From: Zoogloea sp044344315
Lineage (GTDB): Bacteria > Pseudomonadota > Gammaproteobacteria > Burkholderiales > Rhodocyclaceae
DNA length: 64,000 bases
Assembly: GCF_044344315.1 (NCBI RefSeq)
Contig: NZ_JBIJDC010000001.1
Span: 1 to 64,000, forward strand
Direction of reading: 5' to 3'
Part shown: piece after piece, positions 22,204 to 30,805 of the stretch
Layout of the letters: each line of letters opens with the position of its first letter
Position numbering within the stretch: position 1 is the first letter of the stretch
Position numbers and translations under genes: made by a program
Notes under the pieces: generated by a model
What the model saw: only the letters and a program-made list of their open reading frames with translations
Database searches by the model: none
Told to the model about the DNA's origin: nothing

Positions 22204-24264
22204 ATGTACAAGCTCAAGACGCTCGATGTCTGGGACACCCTGCTCCGGCGCAAATGCCACCCGGACTTCATCAAGCTCACCGCCGCGCGGCATCTGCAAC
22301 TGCGATTCAGCGCGCACCTGGCCGATGGCTTTGGCGACCACTGGGCGATCTTCCGCGAACGCTGCCAGATCGAGGGCGAGCTGGCCCGCGCCGCCTCCAA
22401 GGCCGGCACCGACGACGAATACACCCTGCACCATGTTCTCGAACACCTGGTGCAGCGGGTCGTCACCGCCCCGGGCGTGGACGCGGCACGGCTGGCCGAC
22501 GAGCTCGCCGCCGCCGAGCTGGCACTCGAGAAGGCCAACACCTTCCCCGACCCCCAGTGCCGCGAAGTGATCGGCCAGTACCCGGCCGAACGCACCCTGT
22601 TCCTGTCCGACTTCTACATGCCGGCCGGCATGCTCAACGCGCTCCTGCAGCACCACGGCCTCGACGACATCGCCGCCGACGGCATCAGCTCCTGCGACAT
22701 CCGCCTCAACAAGCGCTCCGGCCAGCTCTTCCGGCACGTCCATGAGGCCTTCGCCGTGGCCCCGGAACATCACGTCCATATCGGCGACAACCGCCACTCC
22801 GACGTCACCATCCCCGGCGCCATCGGCATCACCTCGGTGCACTACCTGCCCGAACAGGCCCACGCCGAGCGGGAACTGCGCGAAAGCCTGTTTGCCGACC
22901 GGGCCACCCTCTTCGGCCACCTGGAACGCATCATCGCCGACGGGCGCGACGATGCCCTCGACGGCCGCCATGGCGACGCCCGGGCCGCCTTCCTGCTCGG
23001 CACCCAGGTAGCACCCCTGTGGGTGGGTTTCTGTCTGTCGGTCGCCGAACAGTGCGTCGCCGAGGGGCTCGACCGCCTGTTCTTCTTCACCCGCGAAGGC
23101 GAATTCTTCATCCAGATCTTCGAGCGCCTCTTCCCCCACGGAAAGATCGCCGGCCTGCCCCTGCCCCCCCACGGCATTCTCGAAGTCAGCCGCCTGGCCA
23201 CCTTCTGCGCGTCCCTGCGCGAGGTGAGCACCGCCGAGCTGATGCGCATGTGGAATCTCTACAGCACCCAGTCCATGTTCGCCCTGGCCCGCTCCCTGGG
23301 CCTCGAACCCGCTGCGCTGGAAGGGCTGTGCAGCCGGCACGGGCTGCCCATCGGAGAGGAGGTGGTCTACCCCTGGCAGGACGCCCGCGTCCAGGCCCTG
23401 TTTGCCGACCCGGACTTCCAGCAGCTGATTGAAGGCAAATCCACCGGCGACGCCCAGCGCCTCCTCGCCTACATCGAACAGAAGGGGCTTGCCGCCACCG
23501 ACAGCCGCATCGGCATCGTGGACATCGGCTGGCGCGGCACCATCCAGGACAACCTGGCCCACGTCCTGCCCGAGAAGACCCTCTTCGGCCACTACCTGGG
23601 CCTGGCCCGGGTGCTCAACGAACAGCCGGTCAACTGCCGTAAGCACGCCTTCGGCCCCAACCTCAACCAGCATCCCGAGGCCAGCCACCTCCTGGACGCC
23701 GTGGCCCCCCTGGAGATGCTCAGCAACTCCCCCAACGGCAGCGTCGAAGGCTACCGCCTGCTGCCCTCGGGCAAGATCGAAGCCCAGCGCCTGATCGACG
23801 AGGAAGAGAACACCGTCTTCCACAGCTACGTGTCCCACTTCCAGCAGGGCGTGCTCTTCGCCGCCCAGGCCTGGGCCGACTACCTGGACAACCACGCCGT
23901 GTCGAGCGCCGAGCTGCGCCCCCAGGCCCTCGCCATCTGGACCGCCCTCGTCACCCGCACCCCGGGCGAGATGCTCGAGGCCTACACCTCCCTGAGCCAC
24001 AACGAAGTCTTCGGCGTCGGCCAGTTCGTGGAGCAAAGCGCCGTCCCCTCCATGGGCGTCCTGCTCCGCTCCCCCTTCATCCGCCGCGACCGCCACAGCC
24101 TGATCCAGTACATCCGGCAATCCCAGTGGGCTGCCAGCCTCAAGAAGCGCACCGATCTCAACCCGGTGCACAAGGCCCTGCTCAGCACGGCGGTGTCGGC
24201 GGGGAAGGTGTACAAGTATGTGCGGGTACGGTGGCAGCATCACCAGGCAAAGCGCGGTAGCTGA
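22204..24264 (+). CDS. Large HAD-superfamily protein (COG5610-like)
   Basis: A 686-residue protein. Residues 1 to about 235 form a HAD domain: motif I DVWDTLLRR at 8-16, motif II FLSDFYMP near 136 and motif IV HIGDNRHSDV near 193, so the catalytic aspartates are present. The remaining ~450 residues form a second domain with FFFTREGEFF near residue 294 and GIVDIGWRGTIQ near 437. This matches what is annotated as 'predicted HAD hydrolase' in polysaccharide loci; its substrate is unknown. A phosphatase or phosphotransferase acting on sugar intermediates is plausible inference. It sits 14 nt after the glycosyltransferase and 2 nt before the deacetylase. Confidence 0.75.
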   Translation: MYKLKTLDVWDTLLRRKCHPDFIKLTAARHLQLRFSAHLADGFGDHWAIFRERCQIEGELARAASKAGTDDEYTLHHVLEHLVQRVVTAPGVDAARLADELAAAELALEKANTFPDPQCREVIGQYPAERTLFLSDFYMPAGMLNALLQHHGLDDIAADGISSCDIRLNKRSGQLFRHVHEAFAVAPEHHVHIGDNRHSDVTIPGAIGITSVHYLPEQAHAERELRESLFADRATLFGHLERIIADGRDDALDGRHGDARAAFLLGTQVAPLWVGFCLSVAEQCVAEGLDRLFFFTREGEFFIQIFERLFPHGKIAGLPLPPHGILEVSRLATFCASLREVSTAELMRMWNLYSTQSMFALARSLGLEPAALEGLCSRHGLPIGEEVVYPWQDARVQALFADPDFQQLIEGKSTGDAQRLLAYIEQKGLAATDSRIGIVDIGWRGTIQDNLAHVLPEKTLFGHYLGLARVLNEQPVNCRKHAFGPNLNQHPEASHLLDAVAPLEMLSNSPNGSVEGYRLLPSGKIEAQRLIDEEENTVFHSYVSHFQQGVLFAAQAWADYLDNHAVSSAELRPQALAIWTALVTRTPGEMLEAYTSLSHNEVFGVGQFVEQSAVPSMGVLLRSPFIRRDRHSLIQYIRQSQWAASLKKRTDLNPVHKALLSTAVSAGKVYKYVRVRWQHHQAKRGS

Positions 24265-24266
24265 AC

Positions 24267-25085
24267 ATGGCAGCGGTCCCCGTTCTCACCTATCACGCCG
24301 CCCGGATAGACGGAAACGACTATTCATCCAACGACCACGTGGCGTTCTGCGAAGACCTCCGGATCATCACGGCCCTGAATTTCCGCATCATCTCCCTCCG
24401 CCACATCGCAGATCGGATCATTGCGGGTGAGCCCCTGCCGGAGCGATCGGTTGCCATCTCCTTCGATGACGGCACCGATTTCGACTTTGCCGACCTGCCC
24501 CACCCCAGCCATGGTCCGCAGCGAAGCATCTTCAACATCCTCCAGGACTTCATTCGCGTGTTCGGCAAGGGCCGGCAGCCCGACATCAATGTGACGAGCT
24601 TTGTCATCGCCTCACCTGTCGCCCGGGAGGAAATCGATCGCCTGTCCCTGATCAACCTGGGCTGGATGAGCGACACCTGGTGGGAAACGGCGAGCCAGTC
24701 CGGCTTGATGGACATCGGAAATCACAGCTGGGACCACAATCACCCCCAGATTTCCGGCGAGATGCCCCCGGACGAGCGGGGAAACTTCCGCACCATCGAC
24801 AACCGGAAGCGTGCCGACCACCAATTCAGGCGTGCGTACGAATACATCCGGGAAATGACCGCTGGCGCGGACGGGGATCTTTTTGCCTACCCATATGGGG
24901 AATACAACGACTTCCTCGTTCGGGAGTACCTTCCCCTCGGGGAAGCCGTCACGGGCACCCGGGCCGCCTTCACCACCCAGGCAATGCATGCGACAAGCCA
25001 GTCCTGCCGATGGCAGATTCCGCGATATACCTTTGGCGTCGACTGGCACACACCGGAAGAACTGATCAGAATTCTGTCCCAATGA
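24267..25085 (+). CDS. Polysaccharide deacetylase (NodB homology domain)
   Basis: A 272-residue carbohydrate esterase family 4-like protein. It opens with VPVLTYHAARIDGNDY, has the metal/catalytic motif SFDDGTDFD near residue 69, and HSWDHNHPQI near 153 as the metal-binding HxxxH motif. FAYPYGEYNDF near 210 is the third conserved strand. No signal peptide is apparent, so it may act on cytoplasmic or lipid-linked intermediates. The expected activity is removal of an N-acetyl (or O-acetyl) group from a sugar. It starts 2 nt after the HAD gene and is somewhat less G+C-rich than it. Confidence 0.85.
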   Translation: MAAVPVLTYHAARIDGNDYSSNDHVAFCEDLRIITALNFRIISLRHIADRIIAGEPLPERSVAISFDDGTDFDFADLPHPSHGPQRSIFNILQDFIRVFGKGRQPDINVTSFVIASPVAREEIDRLSLINLGWMSDTWWETASQSGLMDIGNHSWDHNHPQISGEMPPDERGNFRTIDNRKRADHQFRRAYEYIREMTAGADGDLFAYPYGEYNDFLVREYLPLGEAVTGTRAAFTTQAMHATSQSCRWQIPRYTFGVDWHTPEELIRILSQ

Positions 25086-25160
25086 CTGCACCCGCCCAGG
25101 AAGCCCGCTGACACGACCAATGCCAGCCCTCCCATTCCGCCCTCGAGAACTCGTCCATCC

Positions 25161-25715
25161 ATGAACAGCACAGCAACCGGAAGTCACTTCGACACGTCGT
25201 TTCAAGTGATCTGGCCGGCCAACGCCGAGTTTTTCGCGTCGGGCCTTTTCTTCGAGAGCTTCGGCGGTGGCTTTCCCACTCCTGCCCCCATCTCGCTGGC
25301 GGGTGTCGAGATTCCGCAGGAAAACTGGTTCCAGTGCGTCGCCTTGTACAAGTGGCCGGATGGCCTGATCGAAACAGTCGGCTTCTGTAACTGGATCCGC
25401 TGTGGCGAGGTGTATCTGGAGGGTGGTTTGTGTGTGAAGGGCAGTTTCTACAAGAGACTCCCCCGCGACCACTGGAAGGAGTGCCGTACCCGAGGCGGCG
25501 TGGCACAACTGATGATGGAGGCCGGCGCCGCCCGACTGAACGACCTTCCCGCCTGGTTCGGCTACTGCGGCGACAAACGCGCCCTGATCGTAGACCGCCG
25601 GGTCGGCTTCAAGGACACGGCCTATCCTTATCTGATTGCCAAGTGGTTCAAGGACCTTCCTGCAGCAGAACAAGACCAGTTGAGCGCAAAGATTGCACAA
25701 ATCGGTCCTTTCTAG
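25161..25715 (+). CDS. Hypothetical protein in the glycan operon
   Basis: A 184-residue protein I do not recognise. It has no signal peptide or membrane helix and is rich in aromatic residues. There are scattered cysteines (QCVALYKW, GFCNWIRC, GLCVKG, FGYCGDKR). The second half (RTRGGVAQLMMEAG then FGYCGDKRALIVDRR) loosely recalls the acyl-CoA-binding region of GNAT-type acyltransferases, but I would not name it on that. Its place between a deacetylase and two methyltransferases suggests a sugar-modifying role. An N-acyltransferase acting on the amine freed by the deacetylase is one testable idea. Confidence 0.75.
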   Translation: MNSTATGSHFDTSFQVIWPANAEFFASGLFFESFGGGFPTPAPISLAGVEIPQENWFQCVALYKWPDGLIETVGFCNWIRCGEVYLEGGLCVKGSFYKRLPRDHWKECRTRGGVAQLMMEAGAARLNDLPAWFGYCGDKRALIVDRRVGFKDTAYPYLIAKWFKDLPAAEQDQLSAKIAQIGPF

Positions 25716-25779
25716 CGAATCAGCCCAATCGACCGCCACCTCTTTGCCCCACAGCCCACCCCAAGAAATCAGGCACGCC

Positions 25780-26655
25780 ATGAAACCCGGCAACGATCTG
25801 CTCCCCCTCGCCCGAGACCTCATCGCCCAGGGCCGCCTGGCCCAGGCCAGCCATTGTCTGCAGGCGCTGCTCCGGCTCCAGCCGACACTCCTGGAGGCGC
25901 ACAACCTCCTGGAAACCCATCGGCTGGACGGCAACTTCACGGACGCTTTCGGCATTGAGTCCCGGATTTCGCCGGACGACGACATCTTCCGCTTCTTCGC
26001 GAACCACCCCAGTTGCACCAACCCGATTCGCGACTACCTATCGGACGGGTGGCGCACCATGGTCGAACTGAGCCGCCTGCTGGAAAGCCTGGACCGCCCC
26101 CTGGGGCGTTGCGGCAGTTTTCTCGAGTTCGCCAGCGGTTTCGGCCGCTTCAGCCGGCACCTGGCCAAGGCGCTGCCCGAGGGTGCGCTGCATGTTTCCG
26201 ACGTGGTCCCGGGCAGCGTGGACTTCCTGAAGCAGCACCTGGGCGTGGACGGTTTCTACTCCGTCAGCGACCCCGGAAAGCTGGCGCCCCCCAGGAAGTA
26301 TGAAGTCATCTTCGTGCTCTCCCTGTTCAGTCACCTGCCGGAAAGCACCTGGTCCACCTGGCTCGCCCGGCTCTACGACACCCTCGAAGACAACGGCATC
26401 CTGATCATCACCACGCACGGCGAGAAATGCGCCCGGCTGATGGGCGTGAGCTTTCCGCCCAACGGCTTCCTGTTCATCCCCTCCAGTGAATCCAAGGCCC
26501 TGCCCGGTGAGGAGTACGGCTCCACCTTCACCTCGACCGACTACGTCCGCCAGGCCATTTCCCACCATCTGCGCGACGCGGCGATCCATGAGTTCCCGGC
26601 CCACTTCTGGGGCAATCAGGACGGCTTCGCAATCGTCAAGGGCAGACAGGCCTGA
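25780..26655 (+). CDS. Class I SAM-dependent methyltransferase with N-terminal helical segment
   Basis: A 291-residue protein. Residues 1 to about 50 are helical and TPR-like (LAQASHCLQALLRLQPTLLEA). The methyltransferase core follows with FLEFASGFGRFSRHL near residue 110 as motif I and the acidic LHVSDVVPG strand. FVLSLFSHLPE near 180 is motif IV. It is clearly paralogous to the next gene: the Rossmann core, the SLFSHLPE motif and the C-terminal EYGSTFTSTDYVRQAI block align. Likely role: methylating a sugar of the exported chain or capping its end. Start ATG 25780; an extension to 25693 would overlap the upstream gene. Confidence 0.83.
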   Translation: MKPGNDLLPLARDLIAQGRLAQASHCLQALLRLQPTLLEAHNLLETHRLDGNFTDAFGIESRISPDDDIFRFFANHPSCTNPIRDYLSDGWRTMVELSRLLESLDRPLGRCGSFLEFASGFGRFSRHLAKALPEGALHVSDVVPGSVDFLKQHLGVDGFYSVSDPGKLAPPRKYEVIFVLSLFSHLPESTWSTWLARLYDTLEDNGILIITTHGEKCARLMGVSFPPNGFLFIPSSESKALPGEEYGSTFTSTDYVRQAISHHLRDAAIHEFPAHFWGNQDGFAIVKGRQA

Positions 26656-27935
26656 TGCCGATGCTCGACACGCTCACCGAAGAACAGCTCCAAGCGGCAG
26701 CGAATGCCGCAGCCCAGGGGCCGCACTTCCGGCAAGCCCTGTGGCCGCACTGCAACTATGTGGGCCGCGATGTGGGGCCGGAGCGGCTGAAGACCCGCAT
26801 CCACCCCGGCGATCAGATGCTGCTGCATTCGCTGAAGCACTTCCACGAGATCAACAAGCCCCTGAGCCAGTACTTCAATGTGGCCCTGCAGCAGCATCAC
26901 GCCGCCCAGCAGATCCTGCGACATTTTTTTCCGGCCCCGCCGGAAACCCTGAAGGTCCTGGATTTCGCCTGCGGCTACGGGCGTCTGCTGCGCTTCCTGA
27001 GCCTCAGCATTCCTCCGGAGAACATCTGGGCCGCCGAGATCCAGGAAGAGGCCGTCAATTTCGTCGTCAATGAATACGGCGTGAATGGGCTACTTTCCGA
27101 GACGGATCCGGCCGGCTTCAATCCGGAGCAGCGTTTTGACTTCATCTGGGTGGCGTCCCTGTTCTCCCATTTGCCGGAGCCGCTTTTCCGGGCCTGGGTT
27201 GGCAAGCTGCACAGTCTCCTGAGCCCCAACGGTGTGCTGTGCTTCAGCGTGCATGACGAATGCCTGCTTCCGGCGGGTTCACCGCTGCCCCCCGGCGGCA
27301 TCCATTTCGTGCCCCACAGCGAAAATGCCGACCTGGACACCTGCACCTACGGCACGACCTACGTGGGCGAGTCCTTCGTCAGCCGGGCCATCGGCGAGAG
27401 CGTGCAGCAGCCCGATCACCCCTACTTCCGGATTCCCCGCGGGCTGGCCAACGAGCAGGATCTCTACGTGGTCCCCGCCAATGCCACGACCGACCTGAGC
27501 GGGCTCTCGGGTTTTCGTCACGGCCCCTGGGGCTGGGTCGATGGCATCGAGGTGAGCGACGCGGGCTCGCTGGAAATGCACGGGTGGATTGCGTCCCTCG
27601 ATGACGGCCCGCTGGAGAGCGTAAGCATCTCGGTGGATGGGCAGGTGACCCGCGTGCCCACTGGTGAGGCCCGCCCTGATGTGGCACGGGTCTTGGGAGA
27701 TGAACGCCTGCACGGATCGGGCTGGCGTTTCAGCTCGGCGCTGGCCCCCGGAAAGGACAGCGTCTTCGTCCAGGTGTCCGGCAGTACGGCCAGGGACGAG
27801 AAGACCCTTCTTTACGCCGGCTTTGTGGCGGTGCCGGAACGCCAGCCCTCTGTTCCGGTAGAGGTACCGGCCGCGGAGGGAAAGGGGCTACTGGGCTTTG
27901 TCCGGCGTCTGCTGTCGAAACAGCACCGGCGCTGA
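26655..27935 (+). CDS. Class I SAM-dependent methyltransferase with extra C-terminal domain
   Basis: A 426-residue paralogue of the upstream protein. The methyltransferase core is seen at VLDFACGYGRLLRF near residue 100, WVASLFSHLPE near 166, and TYGTTYVGESFVSRAI near 233. Unlike its neighbour it has about 140 additional C-terminal residues (about 285-400) that look like a beta-sandwich module (GSLEMHGWIASLDDGP, VSISVDGQVTRVP), then a basic tail. The extra domain may bind the glycan chain. Start ATG overlaps the upstream stop (TGATG). It is the last gene of the plus-strand operon, converging on a minus-strand methyltransferase. Confidence 0.83.
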   Translation: MPMLDTLTEEQLQAAANAAAQGPHFRQALWPHCNYVGRDVGPERLKTRIHPGDQMLLHSLKHFHEINKPLSQYFNVALQQHHAAQQILRHFFPAPPETLKVLDFACGYGRLLRFLSLSIPPENIWAAEIQEEAVNFVVNEYGVNGLLSETDPAGFNPEQRFDFIWVASLFSHLPEPLFRAWVGKLHSLLSPNGVLCFSVHDECLLPAGSPLPPGGIHFVPHSENADLDTCTYGTTYVGESFVSRAIGESVQQPDHPYFRIPRGLANEQDLYVVPANATTDLSGLSGFRHGPWGWVDGIEVSDAGSLEMHGWIASLDDGPLESVSISVDGQVTRVPTGEARPDVARVLGDERLHGSGWRFSSALAPGKDSVFVQVSGSTARDEKTLLYAGFVAVPERQPSVPVEVPAAEGKGLLGFVRRLLSKQHRR

Positions 27936-27946
27936 GTGACGGCGCG

Positions 27947-27963
27947 CCGGGCGCCAGGCCCGG
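27947..27963. terminator. Weak hairpin between convergent methyltransferase genes
   Basis: CCGGGC (27947-27952) and GCCCGG (27958-27963) form a 6-bp G+C stem with a GCCAG loop, in the 49-nt gap between two converging operons. No U-run follows on either strand, so its function as a terminator is uncertain. Confidence 0.35.
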
Positions 27964-27984
27964 AAAGCCCTTTCCCCCGGAACC

Positions 27985-28857
27985 CTAGCCCCGCAGGAGA
28001 CGACGCAGAAAGCCCTTCAAATGCTCCGCTGCGGAGAGTTCCCGGGGCTCAGGGACGGCCGCGAGGCGCTGCTCCAGTTCGGCCACCCGCGCGCCTAGCT
28101 GCCGGTTCTCAGCGTAAGTCCGGCTCCACTCGGCGTACACCGAGTGATGCCGGTCCGTCACCAGGCTGAGGCTGGGCAGCACCTGATCCAGCACGGCAGG
28201 CGCCTTGGCGCAGGCCACCAGGAAGTACAGCTCTGCCGGGTAGGCGTCGTCGCCGTCGATGGCGAGAACGCGGCTCTCCACCGCCGGGCCCTCAAGGGAC
28301 CACAGCATCGACTGGAAACACGGCCGCTGGGCGAACCAGTGCTGGGCAGGGAAATGCCGGTTCAGCAAGCTGCGCAGCTCGGGGCCGTCCAGCTCCTTGA
28401 CGTGGAACTCGTTGCGATAGCCGGTGCGATCGGAGTACTCGACGCGATTGGGCGACGAGATGATGAACAGCCCCCCCGGCGCCAGCAGGCGTGACACCTC
28501 GCCCATGAAGGCGTCGTGCTCGGTCATGTGCTCGATGGTCTCGAAGGACACGATCACGTCGAAACTGGCGTCCGGCAGGGGAATGCTGGCGCAGCTGGCG
28601 CAGAGATACTTGAGGTTGGCGGCGCTGCCGTAGCGCTCACTGGCGTGCTTCACCGCCTCGGGGGAGATATCGACACCGGTGACACTGGCCGCCTGGGCGG
28701 CCATCATGGCACTGCCGTAACCCTCGCCACTGGCCACATCGAGCACCCGCTTGCCGGCCACGTACTGACGGGCAAAGAGGTAACGGTGCCAATGTTCGTA
28801 GATCATTTCCCCCTCGCAGCTAGGGAGGAAACGCTCGCCGGTAAAGGTCAAAGTCAT
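27985..28857 (-). CDS. Class I SAM-dependent methyltransferase
   Basis: A 290-residue protein that starts MTLTFTGERFLPSCEGEM, a leader typical of glycan-locus methyltransferases. Motif I is VLDVASGEGYGSAMM near residue 40, the acidic strand is VTGVDISPEAV, and FDVIVSFETIEHM near 105 is motif IV. The C-terminus (about 235-290) is helical with a coiled-coil-like stretch and a basic end. It is a different subfamily from the two plus-strand methyltransferases. It sits 15 nt after the acetyltransferase/ketoisomerase gene in the exporter operon, so it likely methylates the sugar or the chain end. Confidence 0.83.
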   Translation of the reverse strand: MTLTFTGERFLPSCEGEMIYEHWHRYLFARQYVAGKRVLDVASGEGYGSAMMAAQAASVTGVDISPEAVKHASERYGSAANLKYLCASCASIPLPDASFDVIVSFETIEHMTEHDAFMGEVSRLLAPGGLFIISSPNRVEYSDRTGYRNEFHVKELDGPELRSLLNRHFPAQHWFAQRPCFQSMLWSLEGPAVESRVLAIDGDDAYPAELYFLVACAKAPAVLDQVLPSLSLVTDRHHSVYAEWSRTYAENRQLGARVAELEQRLAAVPEPRELSAAEHLKGFLRRLLRG

Positions 28858-28872
28858 GGGGCAAGGATCCGA

Positions 28873-29850
28873 TCAAGGAGTGGCCGGAACAGCCGCGACG
28901 GTATCAAGAAAGCACTGATAGTCACGAATGTAGTCATCGGCATCGTAGTAATGGGAGGCGAAGACCAGCAGCAGGGCGTCGGCGGAATGCTTGTACTGCA
29001 CGCCCCAGGTCATAGGTGGCAGGTACAGCCCCAGGGTCGGGTCGTCCAGGGTGAATTCCCGCCGGACGCTACCGTCGTCGGTCATCACCTGGCAGCGGCC
29101 ACGCACGCACAGCAGCAGCTGCTCGCATTCCCGGTGGGCGTGCTCGCCACGCACTTCCTGGCTGGGCACGTTCATCACCATGAAGTAGCGACGCGGGGTG
29201 AAGGGCAGGGAGCGGCCGAATTCGCCCACGGTCAGATCGCCCCGCATGTCCTTGACCAGGGGCAGACGGAATAGCTGCACACCGCCAGCAACAACAGGCG
29301 CCATGGGCCCCGACGACACACCGGGCTCGGTCTGCCCCAGCGTATCCACATAACCGACGATGCGTGCCGGATTGCCGACAACGACAGCGTTGGGCGGCAC
29401 CGAACGGGTCACCACTGCGCCGGCGCCCACCATGGCGTTGCGCCCGATGATGAGACCGGGCAATACCGTGGCATTGGCCCCGATGGAGGCGCGGGCCTCG
29501 ACCCGCGTCTTCAGGAACTCCGCCGGGTAGCACTTGCTGCGGGGCATGCGGTCATTGCAGAAGGTGGCGTTGGGGCCGATGAAGACGTCGTCACCCAGCT
29601 CGATCCCGTCCCACAACTGCACGCCGCACTTGATGGTGACCCGATCACCCACCACCACGTCGTTCTCGATGAAAACATGGTCGCAGACATTGCAGTCGGC
29701 CCCCAGGCGCGCACCGGGCAGGATGTGGGCAAAGGCCCAGACCCGCGACCCCGGCCCCACCTGACGGCTCTCGCAGAGCGCCCGTGCATGTACGAAAACC
29801 CCCTCCGGTGCCGACACTACGGCCTCCGGCGTGTGCGCATCATCGACCAT
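28873..29850 (-). CDS. Bifunctional sugar N-acyltransferase / 3,4-ketoisomerase (WxcM-like)
   Basis: A 325-residue fusion. Residues about 15-180 form a left-handed beta-helix acetyltransferase (hexapeptide repeats such as IENDVVVGDRVTIKCGV and IGANATVLPGLIIGRNAMVGAGAVV). Residues about 190-315 form an FdtA/QdtA/WxcM cupin with GEHAHRECEQLLLCVRG as the active-site strand. It would isomerise dTDP-4-keto-6-deoxyglucose to the 3-keto sugar and later N-acetylate the 3-amino sugar. With the DegT-type aminotransferase two genes upstream this gives dTDP-Fuc3NAc or Qui3NAc. Start ATG 29850 has a GGAGG site 6 nt before and overlaps the upstream gene by 11 nt. Confidence 0.86.
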   Translation of the reverse strand: MVDDAHTPEAVVSAPEGVFVHARALCESRQVGPGSRVWAFAHILPGARLGADCNVCDHVFIENDVVVGDRVTIKCGVQLWDGIELGDDVFIGPNATFCNDRMPRSKCYPAEFLKTRVEARASIGANATVLPGLIIGRNAMVGAGAVVTRSVPPNAVVVGNPARIVGYVDTLGQTEPGVSSGPMAPVVAGGVQLFRLPLVKDMRGDLTVGEFGRSLPFTPRRYFMVMNVPSQEVRGEHAHRECEQLLLCVRGRCQVMTDDGSVRREFTLDDPTLGLYLPPMTWGVQYKHSADALLLVFASHYYDADDYIRDYQCFLDTVAAVPATP

Positions 29851-30805
29851 TGGAGTCCTCCACACCAAAATCGTGCCGGTTCAGCACCAGGGCCAGCGGG
29901 CGCTGCTTGCTGTTCTCGTAAGCCCGCCAGGCGTAGGAACCGATCAGCCCGAGCCCGAGGGCGTTGAGCCCGGCAAAGAAGGTCATCGCCACCATCAGCG
30001 CTGCATAGCCCGGCACCGGCACTTTGCCCGTCAGTTTGGCCACGACTACGACGAGGCCCAGCCCCAGGGCCAACCCCAGCCCCAGAGCGCCCAAAACAAG
30101 CAGCACCCGGATGGGCAGATCGGAGAACGCAAACAGGCTGTCGGAGAGGTAGGCCAGCTTGCGCCGGAAGCTCCAGGCACTGGCACCGTGCTCCCGGGCC
30201 AGCCGGGTGTAACCGAACACCTTGCGCCGATGCCCAAGCCAGAAGAGCTGGCCCACGAGGGAGCTGCGGGCCTCGGGCAGGGCCACCAGATGGGACGCAA
30301 AACGCCGTGTGCAGCCGAACACGTCGACACCGCCCGGGGGAATCTCGGGGTTGATCAGGCGCCGGTAGGCTGACCAAAACAGCTGTGCCGGCAGGCGCTG
30401 CAGCCAGGGGTCGTCACGCCCCTCCCGGCTGCCCACCACCACGTCGGCCTCATCGGCGGCGAGGGCGGTGAAGAAGCGCTCCATCAGTTCGATCGGCTCC
30501 TGCAGATCGGCGGCCATCACCGCCAGATAGTCGCCCTTCGCCTCACGCAAGCCCTCGCGAATCGCCGCGAAGGAGCCGAAGTTGCGCGCCAGCAGCAGCA
30601 ACTGACTGTCAAAGGCCTGCCGGGGAAGGTGCTCGAGGAGGTAGCCGTAGGAGCCGTCGGGGCTGGCATCGACCACCATGACCAGCTCCAGCGCCCCGGG
30701 CAGACGTTCGGCCAGCGCCCCCACCTGCCGCAACAGCTCGGGCAAGGAACCCTGGTTGCGGTACACCGGTATGACCAGCGAGAACATCGGGTGCGCAGTC
30801 TTCAT
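29840..30805 (-). CDS. GT2 glycosyltransferase of the DPM1/GtrB type
   Basis: A 321-residue GT2 with the N-terminal FSLVIPVYRNQGSLPELL fold start, VVDASPDGSYG, and MAADLQEPIELM as the metal-binding acidic site. Two C-terminal helices (about 230-295, LGALGLGLALGLGLVVVV and a second) place it in the inner membrane. It likely transfers a sugar to undecaprenyl phosphate or onto the chain. It lies between the 3-aminosugar aminotransferase and the WxcM-like protein, so that aminosugar may be its substrate (inference). Its ATG overlaps the upstream stop (TAATG) and its end overlaps the next start. This is the second GtrB-like gene in the window. Confidence 0.84.
   Translation of the reverse strand: MKTAHPMFSLVIPVYRNQGSLPELLRQVGALAERLPGALELVMVVDASPDGSYGYLLEHLPRQAFDSQLLLLARNFGSFAAIREGLREAKGDYLAVMAADLQEPIELMERFFTALAADEADVVVGSREGRDDPWLQRLPAQLFWSAYRRLINPEIPPGGVDVFGCTRRFASHLVALPEARSSLVGQLFWLGHRRKVFGYTRLAREHGASAWSFRRKLAYLSDSLFAFSDLPIRVLLVLGALGLGLALGLGLVVVVAKLTGKVPVPGYAALMVAMTFFAGLNALGLGLIGSYAWRAYENSKQRPLALVLNRHDFGVEDSNGR

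Noticed and set aside
22105..24243. 712-codon open frame antisense to the HAD gene
   Set aside because: It mirrors the real gene and arises from strong G/C third-position bias. Its translation is low-complexity, rich in Gly, Val, His and Gln, with no domain, while the plus-strand gene has clear HAD motifs.
27985..28857. Third methyltransferase considered as another copy of the tandem pair
   Set aside because: It lacks the SLFSHLPE and TYGTTYV blocks and has a different N-terminus; it belongs to a separate subfamily.
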